Shown in pieces: positions 1-9,575 of a stretch of DNA of 64,000 nt (positions within the stretch are counted from its first letter, which is position 1; the number at the start of each line of letters is the position of its first letter). The notes below the pieces were generated by a model that worked only from the letters and a program-made list of their open reading frames with translations, was not told the origin of the DNA and did not search any database. Source of the stretch: Nisaea sediminum. GTDB lineage: Bacteria > Pseudomonadota > Alphaproteobacteria > Thalassobaculales > Thalassobaculaceae. The stretch covers positions 41,846 through 105,845 of the forward strand of contig NZ_JACZCQ010000015.1 in the NCBI RefSeq assembly GCF_014904705.1, given 5' to 3'. A program made the translations under genes and the position numbers.

Positions 1-2245
1 CGATATTCGTCATGAACAGCACGGTGTTGCGGGAGGTCTTGTTGATCTGGATCCCGAACTTGTCCATCAGGATCTCGTTCTTGAAACTGTCCCCGTCGAG
101 CCCGGTGCCGCCGACGAAGAGCGTGACCCTGGTCGCGTCGAGACAGAACTCGTCGCCCGCCCAGGCATCCCAGATCTCGTTCCAGCCACGCTCCGGATCG
201 TAATAGCTCTCGATACCGGATTGCCGGTGTGATGCCGGAACCATGTCGCCGACCGTCAGCACCTTGAAATGCTTGTTCAGCAGCGGATGCATCCGGATCC
301 GCTGGCGCAGCACCATGGCGAGCTCGACCTGCTTCTGGACCAGCTCGAAACCTTCCAGTTCCACCTGCCGGCGGCCGACATCGAGAGACGCCAGGATCTG
401 GTAGTTCGGCGAGGTCGAGGTATGGGTCATGTAGGCTTCGTGGAACGGCTCCTCGACCTTGGAGCTGAAATCCTGGTCATGCACATGGATCATCGATCCC
501 TGACGCAGGGAGGTCAGCGTCTTGTGCGTGGATTGGGTGGTGTAGACCCTGATGCGGACCTTGTCCGGGTCGGGGTAGAGATGTTTGGACAGGTGCGCGC
601 CGATATCGTCCGGATCGAGCTTCGAGAGCTGCTTCTGCTTGGTCGCGTATAGCTTGCGGTACTCGGCCGAGCGGTATTTCTTGCGCAGCGTCTCGGCGGC
701 ATGCATGCCGGTGCGTGTCCGGTAGGTCGGCCCAAAGCGGGCAAAACCGAACCAGGCCTCGTCCCAGAGGAAGACGAGGTCCGGCTTGATCGCCAGACAT
801 TCCTCCATGAAGCGCTCGACATTGTAGATGATGCCGTCGAACGTGCAGTTCGTCAGCAGCAGCATTTTCACCCGGTCCAGCTTGCCGGCCGCGCGAAGCT
901 CCAGCAGGGTCTTCTTGATTTCCCGGAGCGGAACCGCGCCGTACATCGAGTATTGGTGCAGCGGATAGGAGTCGAGATAGATCACTTCTGCGCCGGTCAG
1001 AACCATTCCGTAGTGATGGGACTTGTGGCAGTCGCGGTCGACCAGAACGATGTCGCCGGGGCGGACGAGCGCCTGGACGACAATCTTGTTGCAAGTCGAG
1101 GTCCCGTTGGTCGCGAAGTAAGTTTGGCGTGAACCGAAGGCTCTCGATGCCAGCTCCTGGGCCTTCTTGATTGGCCCATGCGGCTCAAGCAGAGAATCCA
1201 GGCCGCCCGAGGTCGCGGAGGTTTCCGCCATGAAGATGTTCATGCCGTAGAATTCGCCCATGTCCTTGATCCAGTGGGACTTGACGATCGATTTGCCGCG
1301 GGAAATCGGCAGCGCGTGGAACACGCCGGTCGGCTGCTGCGAGTAGTGTTTCAGAGCAGTAAAGAAGGGCGTCTGGTAGCGCGCGTCGATGCCGCGCAGG
1401 ATATTGGTGTGCAGCTCCAGGAAATCTTCGCGGTTGTAGAACACCCGGCGGCAGGCCTCGCCGACCCGCCCGGCGATATCCTCGACCGCCTGATCGGTGA
1501 CCAGGAAGAGATCGAGTTCCGGTCGGACGCTATGGATCACGTCGGCTAAGACGACGCCGTAATCCTGCGGTTCGAGATCGTCGATATCGCCGATCTGCGC
1601 CGAGTTCAGGATCCGCTGCAGGACGGGCATGTTGTGGTTGGAGTGCAGGCGGAAGCCGAAGCGGATCACGACCGACTGGATCGCCTGGTTGAACAGGATG
1701 GCGATCAGTGCGTCCTCGAAGCTGTGCACGAAGACCGGCTCGTAGGTGAAGCTGTCCTCGTCACGGCGCAGGTCGATGAGATCCTGGCGCTGTTGGCGCT
1801 GCTGCCCGGGGCTCAGGTCGTCGACGATCAGGACTTCGAAATAGGGCCGGCGGCGGGCCCGCTCTTCCGGTTCCTCGTCCTCCTCGTCATCCGATGCGGG
1901 ATCGAGTTGGGCGGAGAGATTGACGTGCTTTCGCCGGTAGCTCTCGCTCATCAGGGAGCCGACAATCTGCCGGACGAGAGCGAACAGCGTCTCGAAATCC
2001 TCCTCCTGGAGCAGGCCCGAGATCTGATTGAAGGCATGGCGCCCCGGGAAGGCGAAATACTCTTCCATCGGGGCCAGCAGGTGGAGCAGTTCCCCGACCT
2101 GCTCGACATCTTTTTCGCGTCCGCGGCCTTCGGCGAGCCGCTGGCAGAGATTCTTCAGTTTGTTCCAGGTGTCCGCTCGGAACGAGGAAGCGTTGTAGTA
2201 CTGGCTAAGTGAGTGTTTTGCTGTGACCGCCTTCGCTTTTGCCAT
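1..2245 (-). CDS. Orn/Lys/Arg decarboxylase, C-terminus beyond window
   Basis: PLP-dependent group III (fold type I) basic amino acid decarboxylase, expected to make cadaverine, agmatine or putrescine plus CO2 in the cytoplasm. It starts at the ATG at 2243-2245 and reads 748 codons without a stop to the window edge. Residues 1-130 are an extension ending in an acidic DDEEDEEPEE stretch. Next comes a receiver-like wing domain (YFEVLIVDD onward), then the PLP core with TSGG, LWDEAW (Asp495) and the Schiff-base motif STHKT (Lys575). The C-terminal domain is outside the window. It lies 29 bp downstream of the nitrilase gene, so the two are probably co-transcribed. Substrate choice among Lys, Arg and Orn cannot be read from the sequence. 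Confidence 0.9.
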   Translation of the reverse strand, partial: MAKAKAVTAKHSLSQYYNASSFRADTWNKLKNLCQRLAEGRGREKDVEQVGELLHLLAPMEEYFAFPGRHAFNQISGLLQEEDFETLFALVRQIVGSLMSESYRRKHVNLSAQLDPASDDEEDEEPEERARRRPYFEVLIVDDLSPGQQRQQRQDLIDLRRDEDSFTYEPVFVHSFEDALIAILFNQAIQSVVIRFGFRLHSNHNMPVLQRILNSAQIGDIDDLEPQDYGVVLADVIHSVRPELDLFLVTDQAVEDIAGRVGEACRRVFYNREDFLELHTNILRGIDARYQTPFFTALKHYSQQPTGVFHALPISRGKSIVKSHWIKDMGEFYGMNIFMAETSATSGGLDSLLEPHGPIKKAQELASRAFGSRQTYFATNGTSTCNKIVVQALVRPGDIVLVDRDCHKSHHYGMVLTGAEVIYLDSYPLHQYSMYGAVPLREIKKTLLELRAAGKLDRVKMLLLTNCTFDGIIYNVERFMEECLAIKPDLVFLWDEAWFGFARFGPTYRTRTGMHAAETLRKKYRSAEYRKLYATKQKQLSKLDPDDIGAHLSKHLYPDPDKVRIRVYTTQSTHKTLTSLRQGSMIHVHDQDFSSKVEEPFHEAYMTHTSTSPNYQILASLDVGRRQVELEGFELVQKQVELAMVLRQRIRMHPLLNKHFKVLTVGDMVPASHRQSGIESYYDPERGWNEIWDAWAGDEFCLDATRVTLFVGGTGLDGDSFKNEILMDKFGIQINKTSRNTVLFMTNI

Positions 2246-2274
2246 GTGCTATCGGACACGATCTGTGCCGCCCC

Positions 2275-3228
2275 TTACTTTGTTAGAGTTTTTAATTCGT
2301 TGGCCGGTGGGTATTCATTCTCCTGACCCGGTGCCTCAAAGAAACTGGATGGCGCGGGCACGCCGATGCCGTCCCGGGTCCCCTGCGCCGGCATCGACAG
2401 CGGACCGAGACTATTGAGGTAACGATTGTCGAAATGGTCGGTATAGACCGGGAAATTGCTGTTCCGGTCGCGGAAACTTTTCAGGGTCTGTCCGAGACCG
2501 CGCAATCCCGTCGCGCGCTGCCGTCTGACCATGTCGAGATCGACCTCGATCGGTATGATCTCTTCCTGGCCTGCGGCCTGGTAGATCACGTTTCCCGACG
2601 GCCCCACGACGCAGGACCGTCCGGTTCCACCGGCTCCAAGTCCATTGATATCAAATACATAACATTGGAACATCGCGGCGGTGGAGCGTGCGATGGACAG
2701 CTCGATATCGCGGTCGATGGTCCCGGTCAGCACCGGGTGCAGCAGGACCTCCGCCCCCATGGAGGCCAGCTGCCGGGTGGTTTCCGGGAACCAGATATCG
2801 TAGCAGATCGACAGGCCGAAGCGACCGACGTCCGGAACGTCGAAGACCAGGAACTGGTCGCCGCCGGTCACGCCGTGCTCATAGGGCGCGAAGGGGAACA
2901 TCTTCCGGTACCGTCCGACGATTTCCCCGTGCGGGTTGATCACAACGGATTCATTGTAAAGCCGTTCTCCGTCATGGACGAAGAGCGACCCTGGAATGAT
3001 CCAGATATTGTGTTCCCGCGCCTTTTCCTGGAAGGACCAGAGCACGGCATCCAGGTCGGCCGGATGGTTCGAGGGCAGCGGCCCGTACGGCGCAAGCTCG
3101 CTGAACAGCAGCATCTGCACCCAAGGGAACCGCGCCATCGCGAGGTCGACCTTGTGAGTCATCGCAGACACGTTTTCATGTGTCGCGGCAACATGCATCT
3201 GGACGCCGGCGATGGCGAACGGTGTCAT
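2275..3228 (-). CDS. nitrilase-superfamily carbon-nitrogen hydrolase
   Basis: A 317-residue cytoplasmic C-N hydrolase of the nitrilase fold, acting on an amide, N-carbamoyl or nitrile substrate. The Glu-Lys-Cys triad is visible: Glu44 in FSELAPYG, Lys109 in YRKMFPF and Cys142 in SICYDIWFPE. Length and motifs fit the amidase or N-carbamoylputrescine amidase branches better than true nitrilases. It lies between a GABA-type aminotransferase (upstream) and a basic amino acid decarboxylase (29 bp downstream). I infer an amide intermediate of polyamine, lysine or arginine breakdown as substrate (for example 5-aminovaleramide or N-carbamoylputrescine). The exact substrate is unknown. Confidence 0.88.
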   Translation of the reverse strand: MTPFAIAGVQMHVAATHENVSAMTHKVDLAMARFPWVQMLLFSELAPYGPLPSNHPADLDAVLWSFQEKAREHNIWIIPGSLFVHDGERLYNESVVINPHGEIVGRYRKMFPFAPYEHGVTGGDQFLVFDVPDVGRFGLSICYDIWFPETTRQLASMGAEVLLHPVLTGTIDRDIELSIARSTAAMFQCYVFDINGLGAGGTGRSCVVGPSGNVIYQAAGQEEIIPIEVDLDMVRRQRATGLRGLGQTLKSFRDRNSNFPVYTDHFDNRYLNSLGPLSMPAQGTRDGIGVPAPSSFFEAPGQENEYPPANELKTLTK

Positions 3229-3335
3229 ATGTCCAAGCTCCGGCTTTTAATTAAAATCGAGCATTTACCAGCAGTGGTTTCATGGCAACGGATTCTCCTC
3301 ACCATAGTCCATGCCGTCGGAAAGCCGGACCGCCG

Positions 3336-4640
3336 CTATTCGGCGGCGGCACGACCCGCCGACAGCTCGGTGAGGGACTTCTCGATCATGTCCATACCCT
3401 CGTCGATCAGCCTGTCTTCCGCGGTTAGCGGAACCAGAATGCGGATCGTGTTGCCGTAGACTCCGCAGGACAGCAGAACGAGTCCGTTGTCGAGCGCACG
3501 GGCGCAGAGCGCCTTCGCGGCATCCGCGTCCGGCTCGTTGCCACCCCGCGATTTCACCAGCTCGAACGCGATCATCCCGCCGAGATTGCGGATATCTCCG
3601 ATCGGGAGCACGTCATTGCGCTCGGCAATGCGATTGATCCGCCCGGTGATGCGCTTGCCGATCTCGGTGCTGCGTTCCAGCAATTTGCCTTTTTCGATGG
3701 CCTCGAGAACGCCGAGCGCCGCGGCGCAGCCGACCGGGCTGCCGCCGTAAGTGCCGCCGAGACCGCCGGGCTCCGGCGCATCCATGATTTCGGCCTTGCC
3801 GATCACGCCCGCGAGCGGGAAGCCGCCGGCGAGGCTCTTCGCGGTGGTGATCAGGTCAGGCTCGACGCCGGAATGCTCGATCGCGAAGAGCTTGCCGGTC
3901 CGCCCGAACCCGGTCTGGATCTCGTCGGCGATCAGGACGATGCCATGGGCGTCGCACACCTCGCGCAACCGCTGGATCAGTTCCTTCGGCGCGATGTAGA
4001 AGCCGCCTTCGCCCTGCACCGGCTCGATAATGATGGCCGCGACGCGCGACGGATCGATGTCCGCCTTGAAGAGGCGGTCCATCGCATCGAAGGTGTCCTC
4101 GACGGTGACGCCGTGCGGCGGCATCGGGAACGGCAGGTGATAGATCTCGCCCGGGAAGGGACCGAACCCCTTCTTGTAGGGAACGACCTTGCCGGTCAGG
4201 CCCATGGTCATGTGGGTCCGGCCGTGAAAGCCGCCGCTGAAGGCGATCACGCCCGGGCGTCCGGTATGGGCGCGGGCGATCTTGACCGCGTTCTCCACGG
4301 CTTCCGCACCGGTCGTCACGAAGAGCGTCTTCTTCGGGCTTTTGCCGGGAGCGAGTTCGTTGAGACGCTCCGCCAACTCGACATAGGCGGTGTAGGGAAC
4401 GACCTGGTAGCAAGTGTGCGTAAAGCGGGCGAGCTGCTCGTTTACCCGCTCCATGACGATGGGGTTGCGGTGGCCCGTGTTGAGCACGGCGATGCCACCC
4501 GCAAAATCGATGAAGCGTCGACCTTCAACGTCCCAGATTTCGGCGTTTTCGGCACGGTCGGCATAAATCGCCGTCCCGACGCCGACGCCACGCGGTGTTG
4601 CGGCGATCCGGCGATCGTTGAGAGACTTGTTGCTGGTCAT
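3336..4640 (-). CDS. gabT: 4-aminobutyrate-type aminotransferase (class III)
   Basis: A 434-residue class III PLP aminotransferase. Visible signatures are the N-terminal FAGGIAVLNTGHRNP block, the phosphate-binding TTGAEAVENA, ADEIQTGFGRTG, and TAKSLAGG with Schiff-base Lys268. The family transfers the omega-amino group of GABA or 5-aminovalerate to 2-oxoglutarate, giving succinate or glutarate semialdehyde. It is the first gene of a same-strand set with the nitrilase (107 bp downstream) and the decarboxylase, which suggests a catabolic route from a basic amino acid to a dicarboxylic semialdehyde. GabT and DavT cannot be separated by sequence alone. Confidence 0.9.
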   Translation of the reverse strand: MTSNKSLNDRRIAATPRGVGVGTAIYADRAENAEIWDVEGRRFIDFAGGIAVLNTGHRNPIVMERVNEQLARFTHTCYQVVPYTAYVELAERLNELAPGKSPKKTLFVTTGAEAVENAVKIARAHTGRPGVIAFSGGFHGRTHMTMGLTGKVVPYKKGFGPFPGEIYHLPFPMPPHGVTVEDTFDAMDRLFKADIDPSRVAAIIIEPVQGEGGFYIAPKELIQRLREVCDAHGIVLIADEIQTGFGRTGKLFAIEHSGVEPDLITTAKSLAGGFPLAGVIGKAEIMDAPEPGGLGGTYGGSPVGCAAALGVLEAIEKGKLLERSTEIGKRITGRINRIAERNDVLPIGDIRNLGGMIAFELVKSRGGNEPDADAAKALCARALDNGLVLLSCGVYGNTIRILVPLTAEDRLIDEGMDMIEKSLTELSAGRAAAE

Positions 4641-4722
4641 GGTCGTTCTCCTGGATGAAGAAACTCGGTAATTTTCGATGTCCGGCGGTGCGCACTCCGC
4701 GCATGCCGGATGCTTTTTTGGA

Positions 4723-5289
4723 TCAGGCGGCCTGCGTATCCGCCCCGAGGGCCTGAGGCTGCTGGGTCATCACCTGCTCGAACGTCTGATCGACGTTGTC
4801 GGCGCGCGGTTCGTGGACGGAAAAACCGGTCGTCTGCGAAGTCTTCTCCACGGAACCGGAGGCCGGAATCTGCGCGATCCGGCGCGACACGCTCCACACG
4901 TGGCCGAACGGATCGATGAGCTTACCATAACGCTCGCCCCAGGGCATATCGGCCAACGGGACGAGAATCCCGGAGCCAGCGGCGACCGCCCGCTGCCAGA
5001 TCTCGTCCGCATCGGCGAGATAGAGATGCATGCCGACGGCGGTGCCGCCGAAGCCGAGCGGGGAGAAGATGCCGAAGGCAGGCATTTCGTCCATCACCCG
5101 GATGACGGAAGTGCCGATCTTCAGTTCGGCCTGCAGCACGAGGCCGGTATCCTCGGCGACGGTGCGGGACAGCACGATCGCGCCGAGGACGTCTTCGTAG
5201 TAGGCGAGCGCGGCTTGCGCGTTGCGCACGACGAGCTGGGGCGTAACGGTCCGGTAGCCTTTGGGGATCGGGGCAACTTTCCTGGTCAT
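4723..5289 (-). CDS. VOC family (glyoxalase/PhnB-like) protein
   Basis: A 188-residue protein of the vicinal oxygen chelate fold. The frame is open further upstream, but the ATG at 5289 starts a typical VOC domain (TVTPQLVVRNAQAALAYYEDVLGA) and has an AGGA-type ribosome binding site. The DPFGHVWSVSRR block is the usual last strand of PhnB/YdcE-type proteins. After it, about 50 residues form a low-complexity Gln/Thr/Ser tail. VOC members include dioxygenases, resistance proteins and isomerases, and nothing here fixes the reaction. It lies 82 bp upstream of the aminotransferase gene on the same strand. Confidence 0.82.
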   Translation of the reverse strand: MTRKVAPIPKGYRTVTPQLVVRNAQAALAYYEDVLGAIVLSRTVAEDTGLVLQAELKIGTSVIRVMDEMPAFGIFSPLGFGGTAVGMHLYLADADEIWQRAVAAGSGILVPLADMPWGERYGKLIDPFGHVWSVSRRIAQIPASGSVEKTSQTTGFSVHEPRADNVDQTFEQVMTQQPQALGADTQAA

Positions 5290-5460
5290 GAGTCTGATCC
5301 TGTTTCGAGAGGGGGGATTGATTTGTCGGCGCCGCCGGGCGCCGTACGCTCTGCCGCAATTGATCTCGGTGAAAAAATGCGTGGCATCAATCCTCGACAC
5401 CATTTATCATGATGTACAACATGGCGAATGATGTGGCCGGATAAATCGAAAGTCAACACT

Positions 5461-5892
5461 ATGCTTCAAGATGTCGCTCTCGGTGTAACGACCACGATCA
5501 CCCAGGCGGATATCCCCGTCCTGCGGGCAGAAGGTCGCCTCGGCGAATATGCCGTCGTTTACCGTGCCTATCGCCAGCAACAGGGCGGTGGCTTCGGCGA
5601 TCAGTCCAAGCACCCGTTCGCCTGGGGCGTTCTGGTCTATGTCGACACCCAACTAGCCCGGGTTTACAGCGCGCGCGGCCTTCCGAGGGAGTGGACCGAC
5701 CTCACTCGCCTCGAGAAATGGATGCGCGAACAAGGTTTCTGGTACTGGTGGATGCGCAACGACCTTGAGCCCTTGTCCCTGGGGTCGGGTGAAGACGAGG
5801 ACGAAGCGGAAGATGCATCCGCGGCCGACGCACCGCCGGAACCGCTTCCGGGCGATCTCGGCCATCCGCCGGCGATGGGAGAAACAGCTTAG
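5461..5892 (+). CDS. conserved-looking hypothetical protein
   Basis: A 143-residue protein that I do not recognise. The body is rich in aromatic residues (FAWGVLVYVD, MREQGFWYWWMRNDLEPL) and the last 35 residues form an acidic Glu/Asp/Pro-rich tail. There is no signal peptide or membrane segment. An in-frame ATG at 5428 would add 11 residues; neither start has a strong ribosome binding site, and 5461 is preferred because the conserved-looking part begins there. Codon third positions are GC-rich like its neighbours, which supports a real gene. It is divergent from the VOC gene. Confidence 0.6.
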   Translation: MLQDVALGVTTTITQADIPVLRAEGRLGEYAVVYRAYRQQQGGGFGDQSKHPFAWGVLVYVDTQLARVYSARGLPREWTDLTRLEKWMREQGFWYWWMRNDLEPLSLGSGEDEDEAEDASAADAPPEPLPGDLGHPPAMGETA

Positions 5893-6241
5893 GCTGGTCC
5901 CGGAACTTCTTCAGTCAACCGCAAACCTGTCGGCAATAATCGCTTTCGATCGGTTGTGGCGCGGTTCGGATCCGGCGGCGGTCGGTAACCGAGCTTCTCC
6001 CTATCGTGCGGCTTCGCCCAGATTCAGCGGCAAACGCTATCCCGCGTCGAAATCCCTCGCTTTGCCTGTCAAAGACATTACGATTTTCGCAACCATGCAT
6101 ATGGTTGGGAAAAAATCGGCTCGACAGGCCCGGGCGCACTGGTGCCGGGAATACCGGTCGGTAAGATGGTGGGACGGCCGCTTCGGAGGAACAAGACCGG
6201 GCCGGTTCCGTCCATCGTCGTGAGTGTGCCTGAGGGAAAAT
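5893..6241. other. intergenic region upstream of the transglutaminase gene
   Basis: About 350 bp without a convincing gene; short open frames here lack ribosome binding sites. It holds the perfect dyad at 6090-6107 and ends in a GAGGGA ribosome binding site five bases before the ATG at 6242. Confidence 0.6.
6090..6107. promoter_or_regulatory. perfect 7-bp dyad, candidate operator
   Basis: CAACCAT-GCAT-ATGGTTG is a perfect inverted repeat with a 4-base spacer, 134 bp upstream of the transglutaminase ATG. Such compact dyads are typical of TetR/MarR/GntR-type operators. No regulator gene is adjacent, so the binding protein is unknown. Confidence 0.45.
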
Positions 6242-9200
6242 ATGTCGATCAAAGCCGCCATTTATCATCTGACACACTACAAATACGACCGTCCGGTGGT
6301 GCTCGGTCCGCAGATCATTCGGCTTCGGCCCGCCCCACACAGCCGGACGCGGGTGATCTCGCACGCGCTGAAGGTCAGTCCGTCCGGTCATTTCGTGAAC
6401 CACCAGCAGGATCCCTACGGCAACTGGCTTGCCCGCTTCGTTTTTCCCGAACCGGTCACCGAGCTGAAGATCGAGGTCGACCTGACCGCCGACATGACCG
6501 TCTACAATCCCTTCGACTTCTTCGTCGAGGAAACTGCCGAAAAATGGCCCTTCGCCTATGGTGAGGATATCGAGCCGGATCTGGTCATCTACCGGACGCC
6601 GGAGCCGGTCGGACCGCTCCTGCAGACGTTCCTCGATACGATAGACCGGAATGAGACAGGCACCGTCGACCTGGCGGTTGGGCTGAACACCCGGCTGTCT
6701 CAGGAAATCGACTACGTGATCCGGATGGAGCCGGGGGTGCAGACGCCCGAAGAGACGCTGGGCGTCTGCAAGGGGTCCTGCCGGGATACCAGCTGGCTTC
6801 TGGTGCAGATCCTGCGCAACCTCGGCTTTGCGGCGCGCTTCGTCTCCGGCTACCTGATCCAGCTCAAGCCCGACCTGGTCTCGCTCGACGGGCCCGCCGG
6901 GACGGACAAGGACTTCACCGACCTGCATGCCTGGGCCGAGGCCTATATCCCCGGCGCCGGATGGATCGGCCTCGATCCGACGTCGGGGCTTCTGACCGGT
7001 GAGAGCCATATCCCGCTGGCCGCCACCCCGCATTACCGCAACGCCGCGCCGATCACCGGCATGGCGAGCGCGGCCAATGTCGATTTCGCCTTCGACATGC
7101 AGGTCAGCCGGGTGGCGGAGCACCCGCGGATCACCAAGCCGTTCTCGGACGAGTCCTGGGCGGCACTTGACGCGCTTGGCAAATCGGTCGATGCCGCGCT
7201 CAAGGCGGGCGACGTGCGTTTGACCATGGGCGGCGAGCCGACCTTCGTGTCGATCGACGATTTCGAGTCCGACGAGTGGAACACCTCGGCCGTCGGTCCG
7301 ACCAAGCGCGCGCTGGCCGACAGTCTGATCCGCCGCCTGCGCGACGAGTTCGCGCCAAACGGGTTCCTGCATTACGGCCAGGGCAAATGGTATCCCGGAG
7401 AGACCCTTCCACGCTGGACCTTCTCGCTCTACTGGCGGCGCGACGGCAAGCCGGTCTGGTCGGACGCGGGATTGATTGCCGAGGAAGGCACAGAGACCGG
7501 CGCGAAGCCGGAGCAGGCGGAGGCCCTGCTGCAGGGGATCGCCGAAGAGCTCGGCGTGGCGGAGGAGTTCGTGGTGCCGGCTTACGAGGATCCGGCGCTC
7601 TGGGTCGTGAAGGAAGGCAATCTTCCGGAGAACGTCACGCCGCAGGATTCCAAGCTGGAGGATCCCGAGGAACGCAACCGCATTGCCCGGGTATTCTCCC
7701 GCGGGCTGACAAAGCCGTCCGGCTATGTCCTGCCTGTCCAGCGCTGGCAGTCGAAGGCGACCGGCACGAAATGGCGCTCGGAGAAATGGAAGACACGGCG
7801 CGGCACGATTTACCTTGTGCCGGGCGACAGTCCGGTCGGCTACCGTCTGCCGCTCGGCACCCTGCCGCACGTGCCGGCGGCGGATTATCCCTATGTCTAT
7901 CCGATGGATCCCTCCATGCCGCGGGGGCCTTTGCCCGATCCGGCGGAGCGCGAGCAGATGCGGGCGTCTTTCGTCGCTGCCGAACCGGTGCAGGAACGTG
8001 TCGAGCAGGAGGTTGGCGATTTGTCGGGCGCCGTGCGTACGGCGCTTTCGATCGAGCTGCGCGATGGCAGGCTCTGTATCTTCATGCCGCCGGTGGAGGA
8101 ACTCGAAGATTATCTCGAGTTGATCGCCGCGGCGGAGAAGGCCGCGAAATCGCTGGGGGTTGCGGTGCATATCGAAGGCTATGCCCCGCCGCACGATCCG
8201 CGCCTCAACGTGATCCGCGTCGCTCCCGATCCGGGCGTGATCGAGGTGAACATCCATCCCGCGTCAAGCTGGGACGAGTGCGTCGCGATCACCGAGGCTG
8301 TTTACGAGGCCGCGCGGCAGACCCGGCTCGGCGCCGACAAGTTCATGATCGACGGCAGGCATACCGGCACCGGTGGCGGCAACCACGTGGTCGTCGGCGG
8401 GGCGACGCCGCTCGATAGCCCCTTCATCCGCCGCCCCGATCTGCTGAAGAGCATCATCCTCTACTGGCAGCGTCATCCGAGCCTGTCCTATCTCTTCTCC
8501 GGCCTCTTCATCGGCCCGACCAGCCAGGCACCGCGGGTCGACGAGGCGCGTCATGACAGCCTCTACGAGCTCGAGATCGCCCTTGCGCAGATCCCGAAGG
8601 CGGAGGAGGCGGAGCGGGTGGTGCCCTGGCTCACCGACCGGCTGCTACGCAACATTCTGACGGACGTGACCGGCAATACGCACCGGGCCGAAATCTGCAT
8701 CGACAAGATGTATTCGCCCGACGGTCCGACCGGGCGCCTCGGTCTAATCGAGTTCCGCGGTTTCGAGATGCCGCCGAACCCGCGCATGAGCCTGGCGCAG
8801 CAGCTCTTGATCCGCGCCATCATCGCCCGGCTATGGGCGGTCCCGCTCGAGGGCAATCCGGTCCGCTGGGGCACGACCTTGCATGACCGCTTCATGCTGC
8901 CGCATTTCGTCTGGGAGGATTTTGGCGAGGTCCTCGGCGACCTGGCGGACCACGGCTTCCCGCTCCGGTCCGAATGGTACGAGGCCCAGGCCGAGTTCCG
9001 CTTCCCGTTCTGCGGCGAGGTCAGTTACGAGGGCGTGGACCTGGAAATCCGGCAGGCGCTGGAGCCGTGGCTGGTGCTGGGCGAAACCGGGGCGATCGGC
9101 GGCACCGTGCGCTATACAGACAGCTCCACCGAGCGGCTGCAGGTCAAGCTCACCGCTGCCGATGCCTCACGCTACCGGGTGGTCTGCAACGGCCGCGCGG

Positions 9201-9550
9201 TGCCTTTACAGAAGACGGCGGAGAACGGTGTCGGTGTGGGAGGCGTGCGCTACAAGGCCTGGCAGCCGGCGAGTGCGATGCATCCGGTGCTGCCGGTCGA
9301 CGCGCCGCTGGTCTTCGACATCTACGACACCTGGACGGGGCGGGCGCTCGGGGGCTGCAAGTACCATGTGGCCCATCCCGGTGGGCGGAACTACGAGACC
9401 TTCCCCGTGAACGGTCACGAAGCCGAGGCGCGGCGGCTGGCGCGATTCGAGGCGCACAGCCACAGCCCGGGGCACTACGAGCCGCAGGTGGACAGGCCGC
9501 ATCCGGAATTTCCGTTCACGCTCGACCTGCGACGTCCGCCAGGCCCGTGA
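6242..9550 (+). CDS. transglutaminase-like protein with C-terminal DUF2126
   Basis: A 1102-residue two-part protein. Residues 1-300 are a bacterial transglutaminase N-terminal region plus transglutaminase/cysteine-protease core with a Cys-His-Asp triad: Cys180 in [10 protein letters not shown], His229 in DLHAWAEAY and Asp245 in GLDPTSG. The rest is DUF2126, with the [14 protein letters not shown] and [17 protein letters not shown] blocks. To my knowledge this domain has been proposed to be a glutamine-synthetase-like COOH-NH2 ligase. Homologues often occur with alpha-E, circularly permuted ATP-grasp and metallopeptidase genes in a putative peptide-tagging system. Here only the metallopeptidase is adjacent. 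The ATG at 6242 is chosen over an upstream start because of the GAGGGA site. Confidence 0.9.
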   Translation: MSIKAAIYHLTHYKYDRPVVLGPQIIRLRPAPHSRTRVISHALKVSPSGHFVNHQQDPYGNWLARFVFPEPVTELKIEVDLTADMTVYNPFDFFVEETAEKWPFAYGEDIEPDLVIYRTPEPVGPLLQTFLDTIDRNETGTVDLAVGLNTRLSQEIDYVIRMEPGVQTPEETLGVCKGSCRDTSWLLVQILRNLGFAARFVSGYLIQLKPDLVSLDGPAGTDKDFTDLHAWAEAYIPGAGWIGLDPTSGLLTGESHIPLAATPHYRNAAPITGMASAANVDFAFDMQVSRVAEHPRITKPFSDESWAALDALGKSVDAALKAGDVRLTMGGEPTFVSIDDFESDEWNTSAVGPTKRALADSLIRRLRDEFAPNGFLHYGQGKWYPGETLPRWTFSLYWRRDGKPVWSDAGLIAEEGTETGAKPEQAEALLQGIAEELGVAEEFVVPAYEDPALWVVKEGNLPENVTPQDSKLEDPEERNRIARVFSRGLTKPSGYVLPVQRWQSKATGTKWRSEKWKTRRGTIYLVPGDSPVGYRLPLGTLPHVPAADYPYVYPMDPSMPRGPLPDPAEREQMRASFVAAEPVQERVEQEVGDLSGAVRTALSIELRDGRLCIFMPPVEELEDYLELIAAAEKAAKSLGVAVHIEGYAPPHDPRLNVIRVAPDPGVIEVNIHPASSWDECVAITEAVYEAARQTRLGADKFMIDGRHTGTGGGNHVVVGGATPLDSPFIRRPDLLKSIILYWQRHPSLSYLFSGLFIGPTSQAPRVDEARHDSLYELEIALAQIPKAEEAERVVPWLTDRLLRNILTDVTGNTHRAEICIDKMYSPDGPTGRLGLIEFRGFEMPPNPRMSLAQQLLIRAIIARLWAVPLEGNPVRWGTTLHDRFMLPHFVWEDFGEVLGDLADHGFPLRSEWYEAQAEFRFPFCGEVSYEGVDLEIRQALEPWLVLGETGAIGGTVRYTDSSTERLQVKLTAADASRYRVVCNGRAVPLQKTAENGVGVGGVRYKAWQPASAMHPVLPVDAPLVFDIYDTWTGRALGGCKYHVAHPGGRNYETFPVNGHEAEARRLARFEAHSHSPGHYEPQVDRPHPEFPFTLDLRRPPGP

Positions 9551-9575
9551 GGCGCCGCCCAATTTCACAGGGTTT

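Noticed and set aside
5915..8257. 780-codon minus-strand open frame
   Set aside because: Antisense to the transglutaminase-DUF2126 gene; composition is that of an antisense shadow with no recognisable domain.
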